Positions 51,884 to 60,432 are shown, counted from the stretch's first letter. The stretch: 64,000 nt of DNA from Rhizobium leguminosarum (GCF_004123835.1 NZ_MZMU01000028.1:62001-126000); one strand, 5' to 3'. Made by a program: numbers and translations. The notes: generated from the letters alone by a model not told the origin.

Positions 51884-52201
51884 GGCTCGATTCCTTATGG
51901 TTTGGGAACATGCCATGTGACGACAGGCTTCCAGGGCCCGGATTGCGGGCGCACGACATCGCTGGCGCCGGGCAAGGCCGACACCGGTCGATGATCTGAT
52001 TGTCTGGACTGACCCCGTGATGGCGATAGGCGCTTCGGCTCATCCGCGCGCTAGTATTGTGCGCCTGTGGCGGCACACCAACGTTTCAGTATTTCAGGAG
52101 CGGCCCGGATGAGGGCTCTGCCGGCTCCACTGCCGGGCCGCTTTCAGATCGTCTCATTGCAGTTCTCCAGCAACTGCAATGGCGACGCTCCGTATCCGCC
52201 G
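51884..52201. other. Intergenic region between flgE and EF-hand gene
   Basis: Both flanking genes are read leftward. The stretch contains GC-rich segments and one plausible stem (CCGGGCC near 51935 and GCCGGGC region near 52130 are not paired closely). I see no gene, no clear terminator and no copy of the AGAACT-N4-AGTTCT palindrome. It must carry the flgE promoter, which I cannot place. Confidence 0.4.
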
Positions 52202-53074
52202 TCAGCCCGCGGACTGTACGGACAATGAACCGGTGTCGGATGTGTCGAGCAGATCGAAGAGCTGGCTCGCCTGGCTTGCGGTGACGTCCTCGGGCTTGCC
52301 TGCCATGAACTCGTCCAATGTCACGAGCCCGTCTCCATTCGTATCGAGATCGGAGATCAGGGATTGAGACTGGTCGTCTTCTGCGGGCGGCGGTGGCCGT
52401 CCTTCGGAACGCTGCGACTGCTCGGCCGACATGGCCTCGGTCAGCGCATCGACCGATAGCGAACCCGCTCCTTCGCTGTCGAAGCTGTCGAAAAGCGTGC
52501 CGGCCTGGTCTTCCGTCACATCGGACGGCCGGCCTGCGACGAACTCGTCCTTGCTGATGGAGCCGTCGCCATCGGTATCGAGATCGGAGAGCAGGGATGC
52601 AAGATCGTCATCCTCTACGGGCGGCGGCGGCGGTCCGCCGGGGCGTTGCGACTGCTGAGCGGACATGGCCTCGGCGAGCGCATCGACCGATAGCGAGCCC
52701 GTGCTTTCGCTGTCGAAGCTATCGAAAAACGTGTTGGCGTGATCCTCCGTCACGTCGGACGGCCGGGCCGCGACGAACTCGGCCTTGCTCACATAGCCGT
52801 CGCCATCGCTGTCCAATTGGGCAACGTCCATGCCTTCACCGCCGCCCTCGTCCTCGCCGGAGGACGACTGATCGGAGAAGCGGTTCATCGACAGCGTCAT
52901 CAGCTGGGACAGGAGTTTGTCGGCGCTGCTGGACGTGTCTTCATCGAGCTGCCCGCTTTTGGTTGCTTTTGCCGACGAAACCGTATTAGAGGATAGGATC
53001 TCCTCGGACGCGGATGTCGGGTGCTTGCTATAGGAATAGGAAGAGACTGATGTTGCAGCGGAAATGGTCGTCAT
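52202..53074 (-). CDS. EF-hand repeat protein
   Basis: A 290-residue protein from ATG 53074. After a Ser/Thr-rich N-terminal 60 residues come three 78-residue repeats. Each has one canonical calcium loop (DSDGDGYVSKAEF, DTDGDGSISKDEF, DTNGDGLVTLDEF) and one degenerate loop (FDSESTGSLSVD, FDSEGAGSLSVD, LDTSDTGSLSVQ), joined by a Pro-rich linker. The third repeat is cut short after its second loop. No signal peptide is evident, though export by the flagellar route cannot be excluded. An AGAACT-N4-AGTTCT palindrome lies 42 bases upstream. Confidence 0.88.
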   Translation of the reverse strand: MTTISAATSVSSYSYSKHPTSASEEILSSNTVSSAKATKSGQLDEDTSSSADKLLSQLMTLSMNRFSDQSSSGEDEGGGEGMDVAQLDSDGDGYVSKAEFVAARPSDVTEDHANTFFDSFDSESTGSLSVDALAEAMSAQQSQRPGGPPPPPVEDDDLASLLSDLDTDGDGSISKDEFVAGRPSDVTEDQAGTLFDSFDSEGAGSLSVDALTEAMSAEQSQRSEGRPPPPAEDDQSQSLISDLDTNGDGLVTLDEFMAGKPEDVTASQASQLFDLLDTSDTGSLSVQSAG

Positions 53075-53115
53075 AAGCGCTCCATCGCTAGGAGGGTGAG
53101 GATGCAACGCATTAC

Positions 53116-53131
53116 AGAACTGATGAGTTCT
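53116..53131. promoter_or_regulatory. Palindrome AGAACT-GATG-AGTTCT, candidate TetR operator
   Basis: AGAACT at 53116-53121 and AGTTCT at 53126-53131 form a 16-bp palindrome in the divergent region between the EF-hand gene and a tetR gene. The same arms with another four-base centre occur at 53983-53998 in front of the DUF1217 gene. Two copies flanking a tetR gene strongly suggest its operator. Confidence 0.7.
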
Positions 53132-53238
53132 CTAAATCGAAATCACTAATGCCACAACCGAAAAAATTGCCCCTCAGAAATCGTAGTCTACGTTCTCAGG
53201 TCGTCGGCACGTGTTTCGGCAGGGTGGTCTAGACCGTC

Positions 53239-53886
53239 ATGGATATTATCGACGAGCCTACGGACGAGCCGCGCAAGCGGGGGCGGCCGAAAGTTTCCAG
53301 CGACGAGGACAAGCGGGCGCATATCGTCGAAGTCGCCGGCCGCGTTTTCGTCAAATACGGTTATGCCGGAAGCACGACCGCGATCGTCGCCTCCGAGGCG
53401 GGCGTTTCGAAGCAGACCCTCTATAAGCTGTTTCAGAGCAAGGAAGAGCTGTTTGCCGCCGTGGTCGGCGCGCATCGGCGCCTGATGCTCGATCTGCCCA
53501 GGCCTGCCGAAGATATCTCGATTGCCGCGAGCCTCGAGCGCATTTTCATGATCGATATGGATGAGGACAAGGATGCGGATCGCACCGGCTTCCTGCAGCT
53601 CGTCTTTCGCGAAGCGGCGCAATTTCCCGAACTTGTCGATATCCTGCAGCGCGAAGGCATGCTTGCCAGCCGGCAGCATCTCGCCGACTGGCTGGGCGAA
53701 CGCCGGTCGGAAGGCAGGTTGACGCTGGACGATACGGCGAGCGGCGCCCGGATGCTGATGGATATGATCCTCGGCGGCATGGGTCCGCCGGAAGGGCGCG
53801 CGCAGGCCTGGCCCGATCGGGCTGGACTGTTTGCCCATCTTCGCCGCTGCATTGCCATCTTTGCCGCAGGCGTCGGCGCGGCCTAA
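53239..53886 (+). CDS. TetR/AcrR family transcriptional regulator
   Basis: A 215-residue repressor: N-terminal TetR helix-turn-helix (AHIVEVAGRVFVKYGYAGSTTAIVASEAGVSKQTLYKLFQSKEELFAAVV, about 25-75), preceded by a basic KRGRPK stretch, and a C-terminal helical ligand domain of the AcrR C type. ATG 53239. It is divergent from the EF-hand gene and 251 bases before the DUF1217 gene, with the same palindrome present on both sides, so it probably regulates both neighbours and itself. Confidence 0.92.
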   Translation: MDIIDEPTDEPRKRGRPKVSSDEDKRAHIVEVAGRVFVKYGYAGSTTAIVASEAGVSKQTLYKLFQSKEELFAAVVGAHRRLMLDLPRPAEDISIAASLERIFMIDMDEDKDADRTGFLQLVFREAAQFPELVDILQREGMLASRQHLADWLGERRSEGRLTLDDTASGARMLMDMILGGMGPPEGRAQAWPDRAGLFAHLRRCIAIFAAGVGAA

Positions 53887-53930
53887 AACGCGTTTGCAAT
53901 CTGTCAGATTCGCTCCTCGCGCTTTGTCCG
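53887..53930. repeat. Left half of a RIME-like element
   Basis: The bases just after the tetR stop (AAACGCGTTTGCAATCTGTCAG and TCCTCGCGCTTTGTCC) resemble the left palindrome of the element at 36266-36309 (AAAGCGCGTCGCGACCTTTCAG, TCCTCGCGCTTTAGGTCC). No right palindrome follows, so this is a partial, degenerate copy. Confidence 0.5.
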
Positions 53931-53980
53931 GCAAAACGCGATCCGTTGACATTCGCTTCCAATTCCGCATTGGATGAATT

Positions 53981-54000
53981 ATAGAACTATAGAGTTCTAT
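53981..54000. promoter_or_regulatory. Perfect 20-bp palindrome with AGAACT-N4-AGTTCT core
   Basis: ATAGAACT at 53981-53988 and AGTTCTAT at 53993-54000 are exact inverted repeats with ATAG between. It lies 137 bases before the DUF1217 start, near a TTGACA at 53946-53951. The core equals the palindrome at 53116-53131 on the other side of the tetR gene. Confidence 0.7.
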
Positions 54001-54137
54001 TAAATTGATTCGGCCACATGTAGGTGGCTGCGCTTCGCCATGACCGGCGACGACATTCCCGCAGAGATGAAAATTTTCACCCGTGACTGCCGGCAGGCTT
54101 TCGCGCGGCACCGCCGTGCCTATGAAAGGGACACACG

Positions 54138-56321
54138 TTGGTTTCTACCTATGTAAGCTATCTTACGGTCGCGCGAAATCTGAACGCCAGCCTCTCGAAC
54201 GTGGCTTCACAGGCAACGGTTGCCCGCGACAGCGCCTACTACAAGGAAAACATCGACAAGGTCACGACCGTCGATGACTTCATGAGCGATTACAAGCTCT
54301 ATTCCTATGCCATGAAGGCCTACGGCCTTGAAGACATGACATATGCCAAGGCCTTCATGAAGAAGGTGCTGGAGAGCGATCTCAGCGATTCATCGAGCTT
54401 CGCCAACAGCTTGAGCGACACCCGCTATGCCGAGTTCGCCGCCGCCTTCAAATTCGCCGGCGAGACGAAGACGGCGCAATCGGACGTGCAGCGAGACAAT
54501 CTGCTCGATGCTTATGAGGGGTCCTTCGACGCCGAGGCGGATGACATCGCCGACGAGACGGACTATTTCGAAGAGAATATCTCGTCGATCACCTCGGTCG
54601 ACGATCTCCTGTCGAGCTCGAAGCTGAAGAACTATGTGCTGACCGCTTTCGGTCTCAGCACCGAATACACCTCGACCAGCTTCCTGAAGAGTGTTTTGAC
54701 GAGCGATCTCGACGATGCCGATAGTTTCGTCAACCAGCTCGACGATGATGTCTATGTCAATCTGGCGAAGGCCTTCAACTTCAACGAGGATGGCTCGACC
54801 GACGGCGACCTGATGTCGGAAGATCAGCTCTCGCTGGTCGCAAGCGCTTATGCGGTGGCCTCGGCGACGATCGCTTCCTCGGATACCGGGGAGGCCTATG
54901 ACACTTACTTCGCTGCGCAAATCGGAAACATCACCTCCGTCGATGAGTTGATGAGCGACGACAAACTGGTTTCCTATCTGAGAACTGCCTATGGGCTTAC
55001 CGATAGCGAGACCGATAACTTCATTTCCGCGGCGCTGAAAAGCGCTGATCTCGCCGACGCGATCGGCTTGTCCGAGCTGCACGATGCCTTCAATTTCGAT
55101 GAGGACGGTGCGCTTGCCGATGGCGATACGGCCCAGACATCGGAACAGACCGCCGCCACCACGGCGGCCTTCGATGAGAATTATGAGGTGCTGATCGCCA
55201 ACACCGACACTGAAGACGCCGTCGACAACTATACGACGCGCATCGCCAGCGTCACCTCGATCGATGATTTCCTGGTATCAAATGATGACGACGACGATGA
55301 CGACAACGACGATCTCCCGGAACTGTGGGAAATGGCGTTGCGAGCCTTTGACATAGACCCGGACAGCGTTTCGAGAAGCGAGGTCCGGAAAATTCTCGAA
55401 AGTGATCCCTCGGACTCGAAGAGCTATGTCAACAGCCTCGACGATGACCGGTTCGTCGCCTTTCGCAAAGCCTTCAACTTCGACAGCAATGGCGACGTGA
55501 CCGTTCCGCTGCAGGCCATGTCGGAATCCGTCGTCGACGACTATGCCGCCTATTACAAGCAGGACAAGATCCGATATCTCGAAGGCGACGAGCTGACGGA
55601 AGCGACTGACGCGGCGGACGAGGAGATTACCTATTTTCGCGAGCAGATGGCGACGATCACCACGGCCAGCGAATTCCTGGCCGACGATCGTCTGGTTTCC
55701 TTCGTGCTCGAGGCGAAGGGGCTCGATCCTGATGATGTCACGTCGGACGCGTTGGAGAAGATGTTTTCTTCCGATCTCGACGACGAAGACAGTTACGTCA
55801 ACAAGCTGGACGACAATCGTTTCGCCGAACTCGTCGGCGCGTTCAATTTCGATCAGGACGGCAATATTTCAGCTGATCCGACCGGGACGGTGCAGCAGCG
55901 CGGCGACGTGCTGGAGACGATCGACGCCTATGTCAGGCTGACGCTCGAGGATGATCAAGGCGACAGCAACACCGGGGTGCGCCTTGCCCTCTACTTCCAG
56001 CGCAAGGCGCCGGAGATCTCGAGCGCCTACGACATTCTGGGTGATAGCGCGCTCTTCGAGTTTTTTACGACGAGCTTCAACCTGTCTAGTTACGTCTCGA
56101 ACATGGACGTCGACAAGCAAGCCGAGATGATCGACAATTTTATCGACATCGAGGATCTGTCGGATCCGGAAAAAGTCGACGATCTGATCAAACGCTTCAC
56201 CGCCATGTATGACATGGCCAACGGCACAGGCACCACCTCGACGGCACTTTCGATCCTAACCGGCTCGGCGACGATAAGCGCTGACACGCTGCTGGCAATG
56301 GCACAATTGAAAAGCGGGTGA
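54138..56321 (+). CDS. DUF1217 repeat protein (flagellum-associated family)
   Basis: A 727-residue acidic protein starting with TTG 54138 (GAAAGGG eight bases upstream; MVSTYVSYLTVARNL). It consists of five full and one shortened DUF1217 units of roughly 110-130 residues. Each has a pattern like ITSVDDLLSS...YVLTAFGL...FLKSVLTSDLDD...SFVNQL...FNF. Most units end in a calcium-loop-like DxDG word (FNFNEDGS, FNFDEDGA, FNFDSNGD, FNFDQDGN). The fourth contains a run of Asp (DDDDDDDNDD). DUF1217 genes are often found in rhizobial flagellar clusters, which fits the nearby flgEKL. Function unknown. Confidence 0.88.
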   Translation: MVSTYVSYLTVARNLNASLSNVASQATVARDSAYYKENIDKVTTVDDFMSDYKLYSYAMKAYGLEDMTYAKAFMKKVLESDLSDSSSFANSLSDTRYAEFAAAFKFAGETKTAQSDVQRDNLLDAYEGSFDAEADDIADETDYFEENISSITSVDDLLSSSKLKNYVLTAFGLSTEYTSTSFLKSVLTSDLDDADSFVNQLDDDVYVNLAKAFNFNEDGSTDGDLMSEDQLSLVASAYAVASATIASSDTGEAYDTYFAAQIGNITSVDELMSDDKLVSYLRTAYGLTDSETDNFISAALKSADLADAIGLSELHDAFNFDEDGALADGDTAQTSEQTAATTAAFDENYEVLIANTDTEDAVDNYTTRIASVTSIDDFLVSNDDDDDDDNDDLPELWEMALRAFDIDPDSVSRSEVRKILESDPSDSKSYVNSLDDDRFVAFRKAFNFDSNGDVTVPLQAMSESVVDDYAAYYKQDKIRYLEGDELTEATDAADEEITYFREQMATITTASEFLADDRLVSFVLEAKGLDPDDVTSDALEKMFSSDLDDEDSYVNKLDDNRFAELVGAFNFDQDGNISADPTGTVQQRGDVLETIDAYVRLTLEDDQGDSNTGVRLALYFQRKAPEISSAYDILGDSALFEFFTTSFNLSSYVSNMDVDKQAEMIDNFIDIEDLSDPEKVDDLIKRFTAMYDMANGTGTTSTALSILTGSATISADTLLAMAQLKSG

Positions 56322-56414
56322 GGCCTGTCGTCGTCACGACGCGTCTTGATCAACGCAACTTGGTGGTTGGCTCCCGCAATCAGCCACGATGCCCGCTGTG
56401 CGTCAATCGAGCGA

Positions 56415-57206
56415 TCACGAACCGGGATAGCTCGGTTTGCGACGCTCAATCCAGGCATCGAGCCCTTCGCGCAAATCGGCGGTTGGCGCCATGCGGGCGA
56501 ATTGTTCGCCTTCGATCAGCAGCCCCTCCGCAATACTCTGGTTGATGCCGCGCGTCACCGCCGTCAGAATGCTCGCCGCCGCCAGCGGTGAATGACGCAG
56601 AATGCGCCGTGCGAGGTCGTGGGCGGCCGGCATGAGAGCGTCATGCGGGACAACTTGGTTGACAAGGCCGAGTTCGAGGGCGCGCTGCGGGGAGAATGCG
56701 TCGCCCGTCAACAGCAATTCGAGGGCGCGCTTGCGCCCGGCCAGCCTCGGCAAACGCTGCGTTCCGCCAAAGGTCGGCGGCATTGCGAGATTGATCTCGG
56801 GCTTGGCGAACAAGGCGCGTTCGCTGGCGATGGCGAGGGGTACAGCCTCTGTGATCTCGCAGCCTCCGCCAAAGGCAAGGCCGTTGACGGCGGCGATGAC
56901 GGGTTTTCGGAAGGCTTCCAGCCGCGCAGTTAATCGCTGTCCGCGCGCGACGAAATCGCGCATCGCGACATCGGCGCCCTGCGTCACGCTTTCCGAGAAT
57001 TCGTGGATATCGCCGCCCGCCGAGAATGCCCGCTCGCCTGCGCCGGTGAGGATGATCGCCCGGATTGAACTGTCGGTTTCGATGGCGTCGAGGATCGCCA
57101 GCAAGCGGTCTATCAAGGCGTAATTCAGCGCATTGAGTTTTTCCGGGCGATTGAGAGTGACGGTGGCGATTCCGTCGCGGCTGTCGATCAAAACAGTGTC
57201 GGCCAT
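56415..57206 (-). CDS. Enoyl-CoA hydratase/isomerase family protein (crotonase)
   Basis: A 263-residue crotonase-fold protein. The oxyanion-hole segments are AFSAGGDIHEFSES and NGLAFGGGCEITEA; in the second, Glu near 113 (EITEAVPLAIAS) and later LPRLAGRKRALELLLTGDAFSP correspond to the catalytic and helix regions, although the canonical second Glu of hydratases is not certain. ATG 57206. Divergent from a TetR gene across an 87-base region with a clear palindrome. The acyl-CoA substrate is unknown. Confidence 0.9.
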   Translation of the reverse strand: MADTVLIDSRDGIATVTLNRPEKLNALNYALIDRLLAILDAIETDSSIRAIILTGAGERAFSAGGDIHEFSESVTQGADVAMRDFVARGQRLTARLEAFRKPVIAAVNGLAFGGGCEITEAVPLAIASERALFAKPEINLAMPPTFGGTQRLPRLAGRKRALELLLTGDAFSPQRALELGLVNQVVPHDALMPAAHDLARRILRHSPLAAASILTAVTRGINQSIAEGLLIEGEQFARMAPTADLREGLDAWIERRKPSYPGS

Positions 57207-57262
57207 TCGGTTTCCTTTCCGCTATGCTGCGTCAGGAGAAGTATGCCGCCGGCCGATACTTG

Positions 57263-57286
57263 TGTATATTCACTAGTCGGTATACA
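57263..57286. promoter_or_regulatory. Palindrome TGTATA-N3-ACTAGT-N3-TATACA, candidate TetR operator
   Basis: TGTATA (57263-57268), ACTAGT (57272-57277) and TATACA (57281-57286) share one centre of symmetry, giving a 24-base site with 18 symmetric positions. It lies eight bases before the tetR ATG and 57 bases before the crotonase ATG, so one bound repressor could block both divergent genes. Confidence 0.65.
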
Positions 57287-57293
57287 TAGCGGC

Positions 57294-57878
57294 ATGACCT
57301 CACATGCAATTCCGACGCGCGAACGCATCATCTCGGCCGCCGCCAAGCTGTTTTACAACGAGGGCATCAGAAGCGTCAGCGTCGATGCGGTGGCTGAAGA
57401 GGCCGGCGTCACAAAACGCACCCTTTACTACCATTTCGCCAGCAAGGACGACCTCATAGGGGCCTATCTGGAGGCGCGCGATCAGCCCAACCTTTCTCTG
57501 TTCAAACGCTGGTATGCGGAAACGACGGGCGAACCGGCAGATAAGGTGCAAGGCATCTTTCGCAATCTCGCCCGCGCGGCCCGCCATCCGAAATGGAAGG
57601 GCTGCGGCTTCCTGCGCACCTCTGTGGAACTCGCCAATATGCCTGGCCATCCAGCCATGAAGGTCGGGATTGAACACAAGAAGAGGGTCGAGGCCTGGTT
57701 GCGGGTGACGTTCGAGGCGGCCGGAATCAAGACGGAAGCGCCGCAGCTCGCCCGGCAGATCGTCCTGCTGCTCGATGGCTCGTTCGCCGTCGTTCTGTTG
57801 CATCGCGACCCGACCTATATGGAAGCCGCCGGCGAGGCGGCGGGTTCACTGATCCGCGCAGCGACCGCAAACGCGTAA
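57294..57878 (+). CDS. TetR family transcriptional regulator
   Basis: A 194-residue repressor from ATG 57294 (MTSHAIPTRERIISAAAKLF); an in-frame upstream ATG at 57243 would lie across the palindrome. The helix-turn-helix is VDAVAEEAGVTKRTLYYHFASKDDLI. The ligand domain contains GCGFLRTSVELANMPGHP, a pattern seen in regulators of small redox or fatty-acid genes. Divergent from the crotonase gene it probably represses. Confidence 0.92.
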   Translation: MTSHAIPTRERIISAAAKLFYNEGIRSVSVDAVAEEAGVTKRTLYYHFASKDDLIGAYLEARDQPNLSLFKRWYAETTGEPADKVQGIFRNLARAARHPKWKGCGFLRTSVELANMPGHPAMKVGIEHKKRVEAWLRVTFEAAGIKTEAPQLARQIVLLLDGSFAVVLLHRDPTYMEAAGEAAGSLIRAATANA

Positions 57879-58080
57879 GGCGCCGGATCCTAGGCGCTCG
57901 CTCCAAGGACCGCATCTTGCGCCCTCAGCATGGCCCTCAGGTCATTGAGCGGGAAGGGCATGATTGAGCCTCTGAAACAAGAGAGCAATGCTGCACTGCC
58001 GAAAAAATCACCACGCGCACCACTGCGCGTTTTTTCAGCATGACCCATTGACAATTCATCCTTGATGGCACTTCATAACG

Positions 58081-58122
58081 TTGTTCCAGTAAAACAGACA
58101 CGCGTCCATTATACTGGAACAA
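58081..58122. promoter_or_regulatory. Perfect 11-bp inverted repeat before amino acid transporter operon
   Basis: TTGTTCCAGTA at 58081-58091 is matched by TACTGGAACAA at 58112-58122 with 20 bases between; the second arm is followed by another GGAACAAT at 58125-58132. The arms are 31 bases apart centre to centre. The site ends 26 bases before the binding-protein ATG, so an activator or repressor site is likely. No regulator gene adjoins this operon. Confidence 0.6.
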
Positions 58123-58148
58123 TAGGAACAATCCATAAGGGGAACGCC

Positions 58149-58988
58149 ATGACCATTTCCTTTCGCACCGGCGTGATGTCGCTGGCCGTCGCCGCTCTGT
58201 TGTCCACGCCTGCGCTGGCCGACGGCAGCAAGCTCGATGAAGTGCTGGCCCGCGGCCATCTCGTCCTCGGCACGGGCAGCACCAATGCGCCTTGGCACTT
58301 CAAAAGCGCCGACGACAAGCTTCAGGGCTTCGACGTCGACATGGGCCACATCATCGCCAAGGCGCTCTTCGGCGATCCTGAAAAGATCGAGTATGTGAAC
58401 CAGTCCTCCGACGCCCGCATCCCGAACATCACCACCGACAAAGTCGACATCACCTGCCAGTTCATGACGGTTACCGGCGAACGCGCCCAGCAGGTTGCCT
58501 TCACCATTCCTTATTATCGCGAGGGTGTCGGCCTGATGCTCAAGGCGGATGGCAAATATGCCGACTACGCAGCCCTCAAGGCGGCCGGTTCCTCCGTTAC
58601 CATCTCGGTTCTCCAAAACGTCTACGCCGAGGCAATGGTGCATGCCGCATTGCCGGAGGCGACCGTCGACCAATACGATTCCGTCGACCTGATCTATCAG
58701 GCGCTGGAATCGGGACGCGCCGATGCTGTCGCCACGGACCAGTCGTCGCTTGCCTGGTACATGACGCAGAATCCGGGCCGTTACAAAGATGCCGGCTACG
58801 GTTGGAATCCGCAGACCTACGCCTGCGCCGTCAAGCGCGGCGATCAGGATTGGCTGAACTTCGTCAACACCGCCCTGCACGAGGCCATGACCGGCGTCGA
58901 ATTCGACTTTTACGCCAAGTCCTTCAAGACCTGGTTCGGCAAAGATCTGACTCCGCCGCAGATCGGCTTCCCGGTCGAGTTCAAGTAA
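58149..58988 (+). CDS. Polar amino acid ABC transporter substrate-binding protein
   Basis: Family 3 periplasmic binding protein of 279 residues from ATG 58149, with AAGGGG six bases upstream; the longer frame from 58062 crosses the inverted repeat. Signal peptide MTISFRTGVMSLAVAALL, cleavage about ALA-DG. Family words include LVLGTGSTNAPWHFKSADDKLQGFDVDMGHIIAKAL and ADAVATDQSSLAWY. First gene of a four-gene importer. The ligand, an amino acid or similar, is unknown. Confidence 0.93.
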   Translation: MTISFRTGVMSLAVAALLSTPALADGSKLDEVLARGHLVLGTGSTNAPWHFKSADDKLQGFDVDMGHIIAKALFGDPEKIEYVNQSSDARIPNITTDKVDITCQFMTVTGERAQQVAFTIPYYREGVGLMLKADGKYADYAALKAAGSSVTISVLQNVYAEAMVHAALPEATVDQYDSVDLIYQALESGRADAVATDQSSLAWYMTQNPGRYKDAGYGWNPQTYACAVKRGDQDWLNFVNTALHEAMTGVEFDFYAKSFKTWFGKDLTPPQIGFPVEFK

Positions 58989-58997
58989 CAGCCATGT

Positions 58998-59084
58998 GGA
59001 GCGGGACATGTTTCCCGCTCCGCATTTAAGAGTGAGAGCATGACGTCGTCCGAAAACCGCTCAGACTTTTCGGCATCATGCTCT
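58998..59084. repeat. RIME-like mosaic element between binding-protein and permease genes
   Basis: Left palindrome GGAGCGGGA (58998-59006) with TCCCGCTCC (59013-59021), exact; right palindrome AGAGCATGA (59035-59043) with TCATGCTCT (59076-59084), exact, enclosing CCGAAAACCGCTCAGACTTTTCGG. The CCGCT...ACTTTT interior is shared with the other elements. It fills the gap between the binding-protein stop and the permease. Confidence 0.75.
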
Positions 59085-59104
59085 GGTCTGAAAGGGCGGC
59101 CCGT

Positions 59105-59767
59105 ATGGGTTACACGTTGAATTTCGCTGCCGTCTGGCGCAATTTCGATTTTCTTTTGAGCGGGCTTGCGCTCAGCCTCGGCCTTGCGGTGATCTCGATC
59201 CTGATCGGGGCAGCGATCGGCCTTGTGGTGGCCTTCGCGCTGACGTCCAAAAGCCGTTTTGCGGTCGTGCCGGCGCGGGTCTATGTCACTGTCATTCGCA
59301 ACCTGCCGATTCTCGTTCTGGTGCTTTTCGTCTTTTTCGCGCTGCCGCAGATGGGTTTGCGCCTCGACAAGATAAAAAGCTTCGTCCTGGTTCTGTCGCT
59401 TTATTCCGGCGCCTATCTGGCCGAGGTGTTCCGCGCCGGGCTGCTGTCTATTCCAAGAGGACTGACGGAAGCGGGGCTTGCCATCGGCCTGACGGGGATG
59501 CAGATCCGCAGTTCCATCATCGCTCCGCTGATGCTGCGCAACGTGCTGCCATCGCTGTCCTCAACGATCATCTCGCTCTTCAAGGACACCTCGCTCGCCG
59601 CCGCCATCGCCGTGCCCGAACTGACGTTTGCTGCCCGCAAGATCAATGTCGAGAGCTTCCGCGTCATAGAAACCTGGATGGTCACATCTGCCCTTTATGT
59701 CGCGGCCTGTTTCCTCATCGCCGCCGTGATGCGCTTTGTCGAGCGCCGTCTGGCCCTGCCGAGATAG
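59105..59767 (+). CDS. Polar amino acid ABC transporter permease
   Basis: HisM/GlnP-type inner-membrane permease, 220 residues from ATG 59105 (AAAGGG eight bases before). Five or so membrane segments; VIRNLPILVLVLFVFFALPQ and the EAA loop LTEAGLAIGLTGMQIRSSIIAPLML are the family marks. It is paired with the second permease five bases downstream. Confidence 0.92.
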   Translation: MGYTLNFAAVWRNFDFLLSGLALSLGLAVISILIGAAIGLVVAFALTSKSRFAVVPARVYVTVIRNLPILVLVLFVFFALPQMGLRLDKIKSFVLVLSLYSGAYLAEVFRAGLLSIPRGLTEAGLAIGLTGMQIRSSIIAPLMLRNVLPSLSSTIISLFKDTSLAAAIAVPELTFAARKINVESFRVIETWMVTSALYVAACFLIAAVMRFVERRLALPR

Positions 59768-59772
59768 ACCTG

Positions 59773-60432
59773 ATGTCCCACACTTTTCTCGAACAACTCT
59801 GGATCGCCCGATACGTCATCATGAACGGCATCGGCGTGACCGTGTCGATCTCCCTGCTGGCCATCCTCGCGGGTTCCATACTCGGCGTTTTCGTCGGTTT
59901 GGCGCTCGTCTATGGCGGCGTTGTTTTGCGTCTGGCCGTGCGCGCCTATACGGATATCATCCGTGGCACGCCGGTGCTCGTGCTGGTGCTGGCGAGCTAC
60001 TATGTCTCCGCCGCCGTCGGCCTCGATCTCGGGCCGTTCTCTGCCGGCGTGCTCGCCCTTGCCATCTTCTGCTCCTCCCATGTCGGCGAAATCGTGCGCG
60101 GGGCGCTTCAGGCAATTCCGAAGGGGCAGACCGAAGCCGCCAAGGCGATCGGCCTGACCTTTACACAGACCTTCACCTCGGTGCTGTGGCCGCAGGCTAT
60201 GCGCCAGTGCTTGCCGGCCTGGGTGAATACGGCGGCCGAGATGGTGAAGGCCTCGACGCTGCTCTCCGTCATCGGCGTCGCGGAGCTTCTCCTGCGCACG
60301 CAGGAGATCATCTCCCGCAATTTCATGAGCCTCCAGTTCTATTTCCTGGCCGGTGGTCTCTATTTCATCATCAACTACGGCATCGAGCACTTCGGCAAAT
60401 ATGTCGAGCGCAAGACCGCCCTGCCGTCCTGA
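59773..60432 (+). CDS. Polar amino acid ABC transporter permease
   Basis: Second permease, 219 residues, with IIRGTPVLVLVLASYYVS and EAA loop QTEAAKAIGLTFTQTFTSVLWPQAM. It forms the membrane dimer with the preceding protein; the ATPase gene follows after 12 bases. Confidence 0.92.
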   Translation: MSHTFLEQLWIARYVIMNGIGVTVSISLLAILAGSILGVFVGLALVYGGVVLRLAVRAYTDIIRGTPVLVLVLASYYVSAAVGLDLGPFSAGVLALAIFCSSHVGEIVRGALQAIPKGQTEAAKAIGLTFTQTFTSVLWPQAMRQCLPAWVNTAAEMVKASTLLSVIGVAELLLRTQEIISRNFMSLQFYFLAGGLYFIINYGIEHFGKYVERKTALPS

